Assembly (NCBI RefSeq): GCF_009659625.1
Contig: NZ_VOIW01000002.1
Coordinates: 558,001-622,000 of the forward strand
DNA: 64,000 bases
From: Pseudomonas haemolytica
GTDB lineage: Bacteria > Pseudomonadota > Gammaproteobacteria > Pseudomonadales > Pseudomonadaceae
Direction: 5' to 3'
Part shown: in pieces, positions 9,491 to 19,460 of the stretch
How the letters are laid out: each line of letters starts with the position of its first letter
Position numbering within the stretch: position 1 is the first letter of the stretch
Made by a program: the position numbers and the translations under genes
Notes under the pieces: generated by a model
The model's database searches: none
What the model saw: the letters and a program-made list of their open reading frames with translations, nothing else
What the model was told of the DNA's origin: nothing

Positions 9491-9526
9491 AAACAAAAGG
9501 GCCATTCAATAATTGAATGACCCTTT
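9491..9526 (-). terminator. Terminator after the tRNA cluster
   Basis: Stem AAAGGG-C-CATTCAAT / ATTGAATG-A-CCCTTT (9496-9526) with a one-base loop and one mismatch, followed on the minus strand by TTTTGTTT. It lies just past the last tRNA-Glu. Confidence 0.8.
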
Positions 9527-9550
9527 AAAATCCCGCAAAGCGGGTAAACG

Positions 9551-9626
9551 TGGCGTCCCCTAGGGGACTCGAACCCCTGTTACCGCCGTGAAAGGGCGGT
9601 GTCCTAGGCCACTAGACGAAGGGGAC
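9551..9626 (-). tRNA. tRNA-Glu (anticodon TTC), copy 2
   Basis: 76 bases including the encoded CCA. Minus strand begins GTCCCCTTCGTCTAGTGG, anticodon arm CCGCC-CTTTCAC-GGCGG giving TTC, T-arm with GGTTCGAGTCC, acceptor stem closing with GGGGAC. Identical in sequence to the copy at 9830-9905. Confidence 0.97.
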
Positions 9627-9703
9627 ACAAACCTTCTATACAACAGACCGGGCTGAGACCCGTCGATTCAAGGACGGTGTGGCCAGACCTTGAACCTGTA
9701 AAT

Positions 9704-9779
<76 letters not shown>

Positions 9780-9829
9780 GGATTTTTCGTCTCGCGACGC
9801 AGCAGGCCTTTCGAACTGCTTGTTGAAAC

Positions 9830-9905
9830 TGGCGTCCCCTAGGGGACTCGAACCCCTGTTACCGCCGTGAAAGGGCGGTGTCCTAGGCCACTAGACGAAG
9901 GGGAC
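9830..9905 (-). tRNA. tRNA-Glu (anticodon TTC), copy 1
   Basis: Same sequence and structure as the Glu tRNA at 9551-9626. Transcribed after tRNA-Ala copy 1 from the promoter at 10081-10109. Confidence 0.97.
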
Positions 9906-9983
9906 AAAACCTTCTGTACATCTGATCAGAGCTGAGACCTGATCAATTCAAGGACGGTGTGGCCAGACCTTGAATCTGTAAAT

Positions 9984-10059
<76 letters not shown>

Positions 10060-10080
10060 TCATCGGTGAGGACGGGGCGA

Positions 10081-10109
10081 ATCTTAATGGCGGTTTGGAA
10101 ACGTGTCAA
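10081..10109 (-). promoter_or_regulatory. Sigma-70 promoter of the tRNA operon
   Basis: Minus strand shows a perfect -35 TTGACA (10104-10109), 17-base spacer and -10 TAAGAT (10081-10086), followed by a GC-rich discriminator (TCGCCCCG) typical of stable-RNA promoters under stringent control. Confidence 0.85.
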
Positions 10110-10163
10110 ATTTATTTTCAACATTTTCCAAAGTTTTTTGCCGGGATAACAATCACTTACCGA

Positions 10164-10189
10164 TCAAACCCCGGAAAACCGGGGTTTGA
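10164..10189 (-). terminator. Hairpin after gltX, probable terminator
   Basis: Eleven-base-pair stem TCAAACCCCGG/CCGGGGTTTGA with a four-base loop, 17 bases after the gltX stop. No T-run follows on the minus strand, so termination may be inefficient or the hairpin may protect the mRNA end. Confidence 0.5.
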
Positions 10190-10206
10190 CCGTTGCAACA
10201 GCTAGC

Positions 10207-11688
10207 TCAGGCAATCGCGCCCAGCAGCTTTTCCCACTCCTTGTTTTCTTTCTTCGACACACCACCAAGCAAATCAAGGGCTTGGCGCAGGCGGAAACGG
10301 GTCAGGTCCGGACCGAGGATTTCCATCGCATCGAGCACCGACACCGAACTCGCCTGCCCGGTAATTGCGGCAAACATCAGCGGCATCGCATCGCGCAATT
10401 TCAATTCCAGGGACTCCACCACCGCCTGGATCGTCGCGGTGATCGCGTCCTTCTCCCACTGGCGCAGGCTTTCCAGCTTCCACAGGATCAACTGCATCAA
10501 CTGGCGGACCTGGTCACCCGAAAGCTTCTTGGATTCGAACAGTTTAGGGTCCGGATTAACGCCACCGGCAAAGAAGAAACTGGCCAACGGCGCGACCTGG
10601 CTGAAGGTCTCCACCCTGCCCTGCACCAATGGCGCGATCTTCATCATGTACTCGGGGTTCAACGCCCACCGCTGCACACGCCTGGCGAACTCTTCCACCG
10701 GCAGGTCACGCAGCCACTGGCCGTTGAGCCACGACAGCTTCTCGATATCGAAGATTGGCCCGCCCAGGGAGACGCGGGACAGGTCGAAGTTGTCGACCAT
10801 TTCCTGCAGCGAAAACTTCTCGCGCTCGTCCGGCATCGACCAGCCCATACGGCCCAGGTAGTTGAGCATCGCCTCAGGCATAAAGCCCATACGCTCGTAG
10901 AACGTCACCGAGGTCGGGTTCTTGCGCTTGGACAACTTGCTCTTGTCCGGGTTACGCAGCAGCGGCATGTAGCACAGCTGCGGCTGTTCCCAGCCAAAGT
11001 ACTCGTACAGCAGGATCAGCTTGGGCGCCGACGGCAGCCATTCTTCACCGCGCAGCACGTGGGTGATGCCCATCAGGTGATCGTCGACCACGTTGGCCAG
11101 GAAGTACGTCGGCAGGCCGTCGGTCTTCATCAGCACCTGCATGTCCATGCGGTCCCACGGGATCTCGACGTCACCGCGCAGCATGTCCGGCACCACGCAC
11201 ACGCCTTCACTCGGCACTTTCATACGGATGACGTGAGGTTCGCCAGCCGCGAGGCGCGCAGCCACTTCTTCTTTGGACAGCAACAGCGCACGGCCGTCGT
11301 AACGCGGGGTCTCGCCACGAGCCTGTTGCTCGGCACGCATCTGGTCCAGCTCTTCGGCGGTGCAGAAGCACGGAAAGGCGTGGCCCATGTCGACCAGTTG
11401 CTGGGTGTACTGCTTGTAGATGTCGCTGCGCTCGCTCTGGCGATACGGGCCGTGGGGGCCGCCGACGTCCGGGCCTTCAGCCCAGGTAATGCCCAACCAG
11501 CGCAAGGCATCGAAAATCTGCTGTTCCGACTCACGGGTCGAACGCAGTTGATCGGTATCTTCGATCCGCAGGATGAATTCACCGCCATGCTGCTTGGCAA
11601 AGCAGTAGTTGAACAAGGCGATGTAGGCAGTACCGACGTGGGGATCCCCAGTAGGCGATGGCGCGATGCGCGTGCGGACGGTGGTCAT
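10207..11688 (-). CDS. gltX: Glutamyl-tRNA synthetase
   Basis: 493 residues, class I aminoacyl-tRNA synthetase that charges tRNA-Glu in the cytosol. The start [20 protein letters not shown] carries the HIGH-equivalent HVGT (about 17-20), and the second signature is KLSKR around residue 250. The ATG at 11688 is the family start; a longer frame extends to 11796 but has no homology. It sits between uvrB and the tRNA-Glu genes it serves, the usual pseudomonad order. Confidence 0.97.
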   Translation of the reverse strand: MTTVRTRIAPSPTGDPHVGTAYIALFNYCFAKQHGGEFILRIEDTDQLRSTRESEQQIFDALRWLGITWAEGPDVGGPHGPYRQSERSDIYKQYTQQLVDMGHAFPCFCTAEELDQMRAEQQARGETPRYDGRALLLSKEEVAARLAAGEPHVIRMKVPSEGVCVVPDMLRGDVEIPWDRMDMQVLMKTDGLPTYFLANVVDDHLMGITHVLRGEEWLPSAPKLILLYEYFGWEQPQLCYMPLLRNPDKSKLSKRKNPTSVTFYERMGFMPEAMLNYLGRMGWSMPDEREKFSLQEMVDNFDLSRVSLGGPIFDIEKLSWLNGQWLRDLPVEEFARRVQRWALNPEYMMKIAPLVQGRVETFSQVAPLASFFFAGGVNPDPKLFESKKLSGDQVRQLMQLILWKLESLRQWEKDAITATIQAVVESLELKLRDAMPLMFAAITGQASSVSVLDAMEILGPDLTRFRLRQALDLLGGVSKKENKEWEKLLGAIA

Positions 11689-11792
11689 GGCAGGTCTCGA
11701 ATGGGCGATAAAACTGAAAATTGAAACAAGGGGCGAATGGTAACACCAGCTTGGGTGATTCTGGCAGAGCGCGGTGCCGCCATCACTGCCAA

Positions 11793-13808
11793 TCAAACAG
11801 CCAACAACCGCTCGCGCAACTTGCCGATCTCATCGCGCGTCTGCGCCGCCGCCTCAAACTCCAGGTCCCGCGCCAACTGGTACATCTTCTCTTCCAACTG
11901 ACGAATACGCTTGGTGATCTCACTCGGCGAGCGCAGTTCGTTCTCGTACTTGGCGCTCTCCTCGGCGGCCTTGGCCATGCCCTTGCGCTTCTTGCTGCGC
12001 GAGCCGGGGACGGTGGCGCCTTCCATGATGTCGGCGACGTCCTTGAACACGCCTTTGGGGATGATGCCATTCTCCAGGTTGTAGGCAATCTGCTTGTCAC
12101 GGCGGCGCTCGGTCTCGCCAATCGCCCGCTCCATGGAGCCGGTGATACGGTCCGCGTACAGAATCGCCCGCCCATTGAGGTTACGCGCCGCGCGGCCGAT
12201 GGTCTGGATCAGCGAGCGCTCGGAACGCAGAAAGCCTTCCTTGTCGGCATCCAGGATCGCCACCAGCGATACTTCCGGCATATCCAACCCTTCGCGCAGC
12301 AGGTTGATCCCCACCAGCACATCAAAGGTGCCCAAGCGCAGGTCGCGGATAATCTCGACGCGCTCCACGGTGTCGATGTCCGAGTGCAAATAACGCACAC
12401 GCACGCCGTGGTCGGCAAGGTAGTCGGTCAGGTCTTCGGACATACGCTTGGTCAGCGTGGTGACCAGCACCCGCTCTTCCAGTGCGACGCGCTTGGTGAT
12501 CTCCGAAAGCAGGTCATCGACCTGGGTCAGCGCCGGGCGGATTTCGATTTGCGGGTCCACAAGACCGGTCGGGCGCACCAGTTGCTCGATCACGCGGCCC
12601 GCATGTTCGGCTTCGTAGTTACCCGGCGTGGCCGAGACGAAGATCGTCTGTGGGCTGATGCTTTCAAACTCGTCGAAGCGCATCGGCCGGTTATCCAGTG
12701 CCGACGGCAAGCGGAAACCGTATTCCACCAACGTTTCTTTACGCGAGCGGTCACCTTTGTACATCGCGCCGACCTGCGGCACGCTGACGTGGGACTCGTC
12801 GATCACCAGCAAGGCGTCGTCCGGCAAGTAATCAAACAGGGTGGGCGGCGCCTGCCCGGATTCGCGGCCGGAAAGGTAGCGCGAGTAGTTTTCGATGCCG
12901 TTGCAGTAGCCCAGCTCCAGGATCATTTCCAGGTCGAAACGGGTGCGCTGCTCCAGGCGCTGGGCCTCCACCAGTTTGTTGTTGGAGCGCAGGTATTCCA
13001 GGCGCTCCACCAATTCGGCCTTGATGCCCTCGATGGCGCCCATCAGGGTTTCGCGCGGGGTCACATAGTGGCTTTTCGGGTAGAAGGTGAAGCGCGGCAG
13101 CTTGCGGATCACCTCGCCGGTCAATGGGTCGAAGGCCGACAGGCTTTCGACTTCATCGTCGAACAGTTCGATGCGGATCGCCTCCAGGTCGGATTCCGCC
13201 GGGTAGATGTCGATCACATCGCCGCGCACCCGGAAGGTGGCGCGGGCGAAGTCCATGTCGTTGCGGGTGTATTGCAAGCTCGTCAGGCGACGCAACAGCT
13301 CGCGCTGGTCGAGCTTGTCGCCACGGTCGACGTGCAGCACCATCTTCAGATAAGTCTCCGGGCTGCCCAGACCGTAGATGCACGAGACCGTGGTGACGAT
13401 GATCGCATCCTTGCGCTCCAGCAACGCCTTGGTCGCCGACAGACGCATCTGCTCGATATGGTCGTTGATCGATGCATCTTTCTCGATAAAGGTATCGGAG
13501 GATGGCACGTAAGCTTCAGGCTGGTAGTAATCGTAGTAGGAAACGAAGTACTCCACCGCGTTGTTCGGGAAGAACGCCTTGAACTCACCGTAGAGCTGCG
13601 CGGCCAGGGTCTTGTTCGGCGCCAGCACCAAGGTCGGGCGGTTCGTCTGGGCGATCACGTTGGCGATGCTGAAGGTCTTGCCCGAACCGGTCACCCCAAG
13701 CAGAGTCTGGTGCGCCAGGCCGGCTTCGATGCCTTCGACCATCTGGCGGATGGCTTCCGGTTGATCGCCGGCGGGTTCAAAACGGGTAACGAGCTGGAAA
13801 TCCGACAT
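11793..13808 (-). CDS. uvrB: UvrABC excinuclease subunit B
   Basis: 671 residues, normal for UvrB, the damage-verifying helicase-like subunit of nucleotide excision repair. Visible: Walker [10 protein letters not shown], the beta-hairpin segment [24 protein letters not shown]-type DESH, helicase motif [11 protein letters not shown], and the C-terminal UvrC-binding coiled coil ([17 protein letters not shown]). It lies 104 bases upstream of gltX on the same strand. Confidence 0.97.
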   Translation of the reverse strand: MSDFQLVTRFEPAGDQPEAIRQMVEGIEAGLAHQTLLGVTGSGKTFSIANVIAQTNRPTLVLAPNKTLAAQLYGEFKAFFPNNAVEYFVSYYDYYQPEAYVPSSDTFIEKDASINDHIEQMRLSATKALLERKDAIIVTTVSCIYGLGSPETYLKMVLHVDRGDKLDQRELLRRLTSLQYTRNDMDFARATFRVRGDVIDIYPAESDLEAIRIELFDDEVESLSAFDPLTGEVIRKLPRFTFYPKSHYVTPRETLMGAIEGIKAELVERLEYLRSNNKLVEAQRLEQRTRFDLEMILELGYCNGIENYSRYLSGRESGQAPPTLFDYLPDDALLVIDESHVSVPQVGAMYKGDRSRKETLVEYGFRLPSALDNRPMRFDEFESISPQTIFVSATPGNYEAEHAGRVIEQLVRPTGLVDPQIEIRPALTQVDDLLSEITKRVALEERVLVTTLTKRMSEDLTDYLADHGVRVRYLHSDIDTVERVEIIRDLRLGTFDVLVGINLLREGLDMPEVSLVAILDADKEGFLRSERSLIQTIGRAARNLNGRAILYADRITGSMERAIGETERRRDKQIAYNLENGIIPKGVFKDVADIMEGATVPGSRSKKRKGMAKAAEESAKYENELRSPSEITKRIRQLEEKMYQLARDLEFEAAAQTRDEIGKLRERLLAV

Positions 13809-14151
13809 AACGTACCTCGTGAAGTCACCCCAGACTCAACACCGCCAGGGACGAAATAGCTCAGCAACCCGCGAATATTCATCGCAGGTTGCAGGAAAAA
13901 ACCATGATAGCTGTAGAAGTGGTGGCGAATGTGACGGGTTTCAAGGCAACCGTCCTACCTGCCGTCCGGGATCAATGTTGCAATAAGACTAACGGTCAAC
14001 AAATAAACCGAAAAACATGGCCGAAAAGCCGTTTCGGTTGTCGCCCTCAGCCGTGATGGCCTCTATACTAGCTCCCCGTTTGTGCACCGCTCTAGTGCCT
14101 TCGGCTGGAGCGCGACACGTCCCTCCCTTCCCCCATAGAGCTGCCGCAAAA
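13809..14151. other. Divergent uvrB / aminotransferase control region
   Basis: 343 bases without a gene. A TATACT at 14064-14069 could be the -10 of the aminotransferase promoter, but no good -35 lies at the right spacing. No clear LexA box (CTGT-N8-ACAG) was found for uvrB. Confidence 0.4.
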
Positions 14152-15348
14152 ATGAGCCTGTTTTCCGCTGTCGAAATGGCACCACGCGATCCAATCCTGG
14201 GCCTCAACGAAGCATTTAACGCCGATACACGAACCACCAAGGTCAACCTTGGCGTGGGCGTTTACTGCAACGAGGAGGGGAAAATTCCACTCTTGCGTGC
14301 CGTTGCCGAAGCGGAAGCCATTCGCGTGGCGCAACACGCGGCCCGTGGCTACTTGCCGATCGACGGCATCGTGGCCTACGACCAGGCCGTGCAAAAGCTG
14401 TTGTTCGGTGCTGAATCACCGCTGCTGAGCGCTGGCCGTGTGATCACCGCGCAAGCCGTCGGTGGTACCGGCGCGCTGAAAATCGGTGCCGACTTCCTCA
14501 AGCAACTGCTGCCCAATGCCGTGGTCGCCATCAGTGACCCAAGCTGGGAAAACCACCAGGCGCTGTTCGAAAAAGCCGGTTTCCCGGTGCAGACCTACCG
14601 CTACTACGACGCCGCCACCCACGACGTCAACCGTGCCGGCCTGCTCGAAGACCTCAACGCCCTGCCGCCGCAATCCATCGTGGTGCTGCACGCCTGCTGC
14701 CATAACCCGACCGGCGTGGACTTGAGCCCGGCCGACTGGCAAAACGTGCTGGACGTGGTCAAGGCCAAGAACCTGGTGCCGTTCCTCGACATGGCCTACC
14801 AAGGCTTTGGCGATGGCATCCACGAAGACGCCGCCGCCGTGCGCCTGTTTGCTGAATCGGGCCTGACCTTCTTTGTGTCCAGCTCGTTCTCCAAGTCGTT
14901 CTCCCTGTACGGCGAACGCGTAGGCGCGCTGTCGATTGTCAGCGAGTCCAAGGAAGAAAGCGCGCGCATCCTCTCCCAGGTCAAGCGCGTGATCCGCACC
15001 AACTACTCCAACCCGCCGACCCACGGTGCAGCCATCGTTGCCGCGGTGCTGAACAACCCCGAGCTGCGCGCCCAGTGGGAAGCCGAACTGGCCGAAATGC
15101 GCCTGCGCATCCGTGGCATGCGCGAGCAGATGGTGGCTGAGCTGGCCAAGGCTGCTCCAGGCCATGACTTCAGCTTCGTCGGTCGCCAGCGCGGGATGTT
15201 CTCCTACTCCGGCCTGACCGTTGAGCAAGTCACCCGCCTGCGCACCGAGTTTGGCATCTACGCACTGGATACCGGCCGTATCTGTGTGGCGGCGCTGAAC
15301 CAATCGAACATTGGTGCTGTGACCAAAGCGATTGTCCAGGTGCTGTAA
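14152..15348 (+). CDS. tyrB: Aromatic/aspartate aminotransferase, class I
   Basis: 398 residues, PLP-dependent class I (subfamily Ia) aminotransferase transferring amino groups between tyrosine, phenylalanine or aspartate and 2-oxoglutarate. Start MSLFSAVEMAPRDPILGLNE matches AspC/TyrB; PLP lysine is in SFSKSFSLYGERVGAL; HNPTGVD and the substrate-binding arginine region near the C-terminus are present. The ATG at 14152 is preferred to the unmatched upstream extension. Sequence alone does not separate TyrB from AspC; pseudomonads carry this gene next to uvrB. Ends in a strong terminator. Confidence 0.85.
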   Translation: MSLFSAVEMAPRDPILGLNEAFNADTRTTKVNLGVGVYCNEEGKIPLLRAVAEAEAIRVAQHAARGYLPIDGIVAYDQAVQKLLFGAESPLLSAGRVITAQAVGGTGALKIGADFLKQLLPNAVVAISDPSWENHQALFEKAGFPVQTYRYYDAATHDVNRAGLLEDLNALPPQSIVVLHACCHNPTGVDLSPADWQNVLDVVKAKNLVPFLDMAYQGFGDGIHEDAAAVRLFAESGLTFFVSSSFSKSFSLYGERVGALSIVSESKEESARILSQVKRVIRTNYSNPPTHGAAIVAAVLNNPELRAQWEAELAEMRLRIRGMREQMVAELAKAAPGHDFSFVGRQRGMFSYSGLTVEQVTRLRTEFGIYALDTGRICVAALNQSNIGAVTKAIVQVL

Positions 15349-15368
15349 GCCGGCAAGCGTTATACGAA

Positions 15369-15396
15369 GGGGGAAGCCATTGGCTTCCCCCTTTTT
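15369..15396 (+). terminator. Rho-independent terminator of the aminotransferase gene
   Basis: Ten-base-pair stem GGGGGAAGCC/GGCTTCCCCC, loop ATT, followed by five T residues. Confidence 0.92.
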
Positions 15397-15449
15397 ATTG
15401 GCGAACACACTAGACTGAACCCCGACTGCCCCTTTGCTGTGAGAGCCCT

Positions 15450-15659
15450 ATGAGAAACGACGACCTGGACCTGCGCGCCGACCGTGACGAACTGCATGAC
15501 TACACCCCACGAGCACCGCAAGCCAAGCGCCAGAAGAGCCTGGTGCTGCAGGTGGCGCTGGGAGTATTCCTAGGTGGTTTGGCGTTGTGGCTGGTACAAC
15601 TGGGTGCGACGGCAATCATGGCGAAATTGGCCATGGGCACCCTGCAATTTGGCGGCTGA
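15450..15659 (+). CDS. Small single-pass membrane protein, function unknown
   Basis: 69 residues. A charged N-terminus (RNDDLDLRADRDELHDY, then KRQK) is followed by one hydrophobic segment (about 31-58: VLQVALGVFLGGLALWLVQL). It looks like a conserved pseudomonad membrane protein, inside-positive by the K/R cluster before the helix. No family assigned. It stands alone between a terminator and a REP hairpin. Confidence 0.7.
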   Translation: MRNDDLDLRADRDELHDYTPRAPQAKRQKSLVLQVALGVFLGGLALWLVQLGATAIMAKLAMGTLQFGG

Positions 15660-15669
15660 TGACAGTCAA

Positions 15670-15701
15670 AATGTGGGAGCGGGCTTGCTCGCTCCCACAT
15701 T
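15670..15701. repeat. REP palindrome
   Basis: Twelve-base arms AATGTGGGAGCG/CGCTCCCACATT around GGCTTGCT. This is the common P. fluorescens REP type. Its right end overlaps the stop codon of the minus-strand LysR gene, and it may act as a terminator between the two convergent genes. Confidence 0.8.
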
Positions 15702-16578
15702 AGATCTGCGCTGCTACCAGATCACGTTCCTCCAGCAATTTCACGAAACTGTTCAAACTCTGCGACACCGTGCCTCTACGCCAGATCAGCCAGGTATTGA
15801 GGATGCGGAATGTGTCGCTCAACGGCCACACACTCACCGCCGCACACCCCGGCATGCTCTCAAGCATGCTGCGCGGCATCAGTGCCAACCCCGCCCCGGC
15901 GCTGACGCAGGCGAGCATGCCGTGGTAGGACTCGATCTCGAAGATCTTGCCCGGCATCGCGCCATCCTGTGAGAACCAGCGCTCGAAGTGATGCCGGTAC
16001 GAGCAATTCGAGCGAAACGTATAGATATTCTCGCCATTCACATCCCGCCCGCGAGTGACAGGCGCGTGATGCAGCGGCGCGATCACCACCATCTCCTCTT
16101 CGAACACTGCCACGCCTTCCAGAGTGGAATGCAGCACCGGCCCGTCGACAAAGGCCGCCGTCAGCCGCCCTGACAGCACACCCTCGATCATGGTGCCCGA
16201 CGGGCCGGTGCTCAGGTCCAGCTCGACCTTGGCGTATTTCTGGTTATACGCCGCGAGCAAGCCGGGGATACGCACTGCCGCCGTGCTTTCCAGGGAGCCC
16301 AGGGCAAAGGCACCTTGGGGTTCCTCCCCCGCTACCGTGGCACGAGCTTCTTGTACCAGGTCGAGAATACGCCGCGTATAGCCGAGGAAATTCCAGCCGG
16401 CCGGCGATAGGCGCAGGCGGCTTTTCTCGCGGATAAACAACTCCACGCCCAAATCCTGCTCCAGTTGCTTGATGCGCGTGGTCAGGTTTGAAGGCACCCG
16501 ATGAATCAACTGCGCGGCGGCGCTGATGCTGCCTTGCTCGGCAACGGCCTTGAAGATTTCCAGCTGCACCAGATCCAA
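15700..16578 (-). CDS. ptrR: LysR-family regulator, PtrR-like
   Basis: 292 residues. N-terminal [26 protein letters not shown] and [20 protein letters not shown], very like E. coli PtrR (YneJ). A TTG at 16578 is taken as start because GGAG lies six bases upstream and the resulting N-terminus aligns with PtrR; the longer frame begins at another TTG (16590). It is divergent from a Sad-like dehydrogenase exactly as yneJ/yneI in E. coli, where PtrR represses sad. The assignment by synteny is strong; the effector is unproven here. Confidence 0.75.
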   Translation of the reverse strand: MDLVQLEIFKAVAEQGSISAAAQLIHRVPSNLTTRIKQLEQDLGVELFIREKSRLRLSPAGWNFLGYTRRILDLVQEARATVAGEEPQGAFALGSLESTAAVRIPGLLAAYNQKYAKVELDLSTGPSGTMIEGVLSGRLTAAFVDGPVLHSTLEGVAVFEEEMVVIAPLHHAPVTRGRDVNGENIYTFRSNCSYRHHFERWFSQDGAMPGKIFEIESYHGMLACVSAGAGLALMPRSMLESMPGCAAVSVWPLSDTFRILNTWLIWRRGTVSQSLNSFVKLLEERDLVAAQI

Positions 16579-16681
16579 GTCATTCTCCAATCGTGAACGT
16601 ATCGCTTAATATTATTCAGTTTCCAGAAAAGATATAGCCCCGTACGCTGACCCCATTCCACTTATTCAGCCGGACGGTGCC

Positions 16682-18073
16682 ATGAACGCTATTTCCCACC
16701 AGACCCACGCCTTGTCGATCAACCCCGCCAACGGCGAGACAGTCGGCAGCTACCCTTATGAAACCGCGGTACAGCTGGACGCCGCCCTCACCCGCTCAAC
16801 CAATACCTTCCGCACGTGGCGCCGGCAGCCGGTCAGCCAGCGCGCCGAATTGCTGCAGGCCTTGGCCTGCGCCCTGCGCGAGCAAGCCGAAGACATGGCG
16901 CAAATGATCACCCTGGAAATGGGCAAACCCATCGCCCAGGCCCGCGCCGAGATCGAAAAGTGCGCCCAACTCAGCGAGTGGTACGCCGCCCACGGCCCGG
17001 CCATGCTCGCCCCTGAACCAACGCTGGTGGACAACGGCAGCGCCCGGATCGAATACCGCCCGCTGGGCCCGATCCTCGCCGTGATGCCGTGGAACTTCCC
17101 GGTTTGGCAGGTGCTGCGCGGCGCCGTGCCAACCCTGCTCGCCGGCAACACCTACGTGCTTAAACACGCGCCGAACGTGATGGGCAGCGCCTACCTGATC
17201 CAACAAGCGTTCCATAAAGCGGGTTTCGCCGACGGCCTGTTCGAAGTGATCAACGTGACCCAGGACGGCGTGTCCAGCGCCATCGCCGACCCGCGCATCG
17301 CCGCCGTGACCCTCACCGGCAGCGTGCGCGCCGGTATCGCCATTGGCTCCCAGGCCGGCGCAGCACTGAAGAAATGCGTGCTGGAACTGGGCGGCTCCGA
17401 CCCGTTCATCGTGCTAAACGACGCCGACCTCGACGCCGCCGTGCAAGCGGCCGTGATCGGCCGATTCCAGAACAGCGGCCAAGTCTGCGCCGCAGCCAAG
17501 CGCCTGATCATCGAAGCCGGTGTGGTTGAAGCCTTCACCGCCAGATTCCTAGAAGCCAGCCGCGCCCTGGCGATGGGCGAGCCAATGTCGACCGCCACCT
17601 ATATCGGCCCCATGGCCCGCTTCGACCTGCGCGACGAACTGCACGGCCAGGTCCAGGCGACCCTGGAAGAAGGCGCGACCCTGCTGCTGGGCGGCAACAA
17701 AGTCCCAGGCGCGGGCAATTACTACGAACCGACCGTGCTGGCCGACGTCACCGATCAGATGACCTCGTTCAAGCAGGAATTGTTTGGCCCCGTGGCGTCG
17801 ATCATCACCGCCCGCGATGCCGAGCATGCTGTGGCCCTGGCCAATGACAGCGAATTCGGCCTCACCGCCAGCATCTTCACTACCGACGCGGCGAAAGCCC
17901 GGGACATCGCCAACCAACTGGAAACCGGCGGGGTCTTCGTCAACGCGTTCAGCGTGTCAGACCCTCGGGTAGCGTTTGGCGGCGTGAAGAAAAGCGGGTT
18001 TGGCCGTGAGTTGTCGCATTTCGGCGTACGCGAGTTCTGCAATGCCAAAACAGTGTGGCTGGATCGCAAATAA
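16682..18073 (+). CDS. sad: NAD-dependent succinate semialdehyde dehydrogenase (Sad/YneI type)
   Basis: 463 residues, the length of E. coli Sad. Oxidises succinate semialdehyde to succinate, the last step of putrescine/GABA breakdown. ALDH features: MPWNFPVWQ (oxyanion Asn), LELGGSDPF with the general-base Glu, NSGQVCAAAKR with the nucleophilic Cys, and ELFGPVASI. Short ALDH form without an N-terminal extension. Divergent from the PtrR-like regulator with about 100 bases between starts. Confidence 0.88.
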   Translation: MNAISHQTHALSINPANGETVGSYPYETAVQLDAALTRSTNTFRTWRRQPVSQRAELLQALACALREQAEDMAQMITLEMGKPIAQARAEIEKCAQLSEWYAAHGPAMLAPEPTLVDNGSARIEYRPLGPILAVMPWNFPVWQVLRGAVPTLLAGNTYVLKHAPNVMGSAYLIQQAFHKAGFADGLFEVINVTQDGVSSAIADPRIAAVTLTGSVRAGIAIGSQAGAALKKCVLELGGSDPFIVLNDADLDAAVQAAVIGRFQNSGQVCAAAKRLIIEAGVVEAFTARFLEASRALAMGEPMSTATYIGPMARFDLRDELHGQVQATLEEGATLLLGGNKVPGAGNYYEPTVLADVTDQMTSFKQELFGPVASIITARDAEHAVALANDSEFGLTASIFTTDAAKARDIANQLETGGVFVNAFSVSDPRVAFGGVKKSGFGRELSHFGVREFCNAKTVWLDRK

Positions 18074-18154
18074 TCCAGTTGATCACCTGTGGCAAGCAAC
18101 TTCACGCCTGCCGCCAGCGTAGCTCCCGTTAAGCCTCGCGATCGACTACCATAC

Positions 18155-18330
18155 CGCCGCCGGTTCCCACATGGGACTAATAGGGAATTCGAAACGCCCC
18201 CACGCGTAAGTCGAAACTGCCCCCGCAACTGTAGGTGCTGAGCCTGCCCCTGAATGCCACTGGACCACGTCCGGGAAGGCTGGGGCGTGGCGATGACGCA
18301 TCAGTCAGGAGACCTGCCGGCCCAGCAATA
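18155..18330 (+). ncRNA. Cobalamin (adenosylcobalamin) riboswitch
   Basis: Characteristic conserved blocks in order: GGTTCCCACATGGGACTAAT then AGGGAA (18171-18186), CTGCCCCCGCAACTGTA (18217-18233), GCCACTGG (18256-18263), GGGAAGGC (18273-18280) and the B12 box AGTCAGGAGACCTGCC (18303-18318). It precedes btuF by about 130 bases, and B12 binding should shut the operon off. Confidence 0.93.
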
Positions 18331-18343
18331 TGACTAACCGGCG

Positions 18344-18364
18344 GGGTGTCCGGGAAGGACACCC
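18344..18364 (+). promoter_or_regulatory. Hairpin in the riboswitch expression platform
   Basis: Stem GGGTGTCC/GGACACCC with a five-base loop lies between the B12 box and the btuF start. No T-run follows, so it is not a classical terminator; it may take part in translational or Rho-dependent control. Confidence 0.45.
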
Positions 18365-18449
18365 TGGCCCTGCACTCCTGCAGCCTCCATGGGCGTGTTT
18401 CCGAGCCGTACCTCCCCTGCCGCACCTCGGTTCACACGGAGATCACCCC

Positions 18450-19460
18450 ATGCTGCCACGCGTTACCGCCCTGATCGCAGGCTTGGGTGCCTGTGCCCTG
18501 GCCCAGGCCACGCCCACCCACTACCCGCTGACCATGGAAAACTGCGGCAGCACCCTCACCTTCCAGCAAGCTCCCACCCGTAGCGTAACCATCGGCCAGG
18601 CCGCCACCGAGATGCTCTACGCCTTGGGCGTAGGCGATAAAGTGGTCGGCACTTCACTGTGGTTCAACAACGTATTGGCGCAGTACAAGGCGCAGGACGA
18701 CAGCATTGAGCGCCTGGCCAACAATGAGCCGAGCTTCGAAGCGGTGATCGCCAAGCGCCCGCAACTGGTAGCCGCCGAGCTGGAATGGGTGGTGGGCCCG
18801 CAAGGCGTGGTCGGCACCCGCGAGCAATTCCATGAACTGAAGATCCCCACCTACCTGCTGCCCTCCGACTGCGAAGGCAAGGACAACCTGGTCGGTGCCG
18901 ATGGCACGCGGCTGGAGCCGTTTCGCATCGAGACGATTTACAAAAGCATCAGCCAACTGGCACAGATTTTCGACGTACAGGAACGCGGCCAGCGGTTGAA
19001 CGATGAGCTTAAGGCGCGCCTGGCCAAATCCATCGCGACTGCGCAGGGCAAAGGCTTGAAGCAGGCAAGCGCGCTGGTATGGTTCTCCAGCGCCGAAATG
19101 GCCAGCGACCCCTATGTGGCCGGGCACAAGGGCATCCCTGAATTCATGCTGCAAACCCTTGGCCTGCGCAACGTGGTGCAGTCCGATGAAGAATGGCCCG
19201 CCGTCGGCTGGGAAACCATCGCCAAGGCCAACCCCACGTTCCTGGTGATCGCACGCATGGACCGTCGCCGCTACCCCGCCGACGACCACGAAAAGAAACT
19301 CGCCTTCCTGCGCAACGACCCCGTGACCCGCAACATGGACGCGGTGAAAAACAACCGCATCATCATCCTCGACGCCCTGGCGTTGCAGGCCAGCCTGCGC
19401 ACCTTCGACGGCCTGGAACAACTGGCCGCGGCCATCGACGGCTACGACCTGGGCAAATGA
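18450..19460 (+). CDS. btuF: Cobalamin ABC transporter, periplasmic binding protein
   Basis: 336 residues. Signal peptide MLPRVTALIAGLGACALAQA, then a class III substrate-binding fold (COG0614): RSVTIGQAATEMLYALGVGDKVVG and later EEWPAVGWETIAKANP. Family members bind B12 or ferric siderophores; the upstream cobalamin riboswitch identifies corrinoid as the probable ligand. The ATG at 18450 with CGGAGA upstream is chosen; the longer frame runs into the riboswitch. Stop overlaps the next start (ATGATG/TGA). Confidence 0.85.
   Translation: MLPRVTALIAGLGACALAQATPTHYPLTMENCGSTLTFQQAPTRSVTIGQAATEMLYALGVGDKVVGTSLWFNNVLAQYKAQDDSIERLANNEPSFEAVIAKRPQLVAAELEWVVGPQGVVGTREQFHELKIPTYLLPSDCEGKDNLVGADGTRLEPFRIETIYKSISQLAQIFDVQERGQRLNDELKARLAKSIATAQGKGLKQASALVWFSSAEMASDPYVAGHKGIPEFMLQTLGLRNVVQSDEEWPAVGWETIAKANPTFLVIARMDRRRYPADDHEKKLAFLRNDPVTRNMDAVKNNRIIILDALALQASLRTFDGLEQLAAAIDGYDLGK

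Noticed and set aside
13809..14151. Possible LexA box for uvrB
   Set aside because: No CTGT-N8-ACAG match found; only weak half sites.
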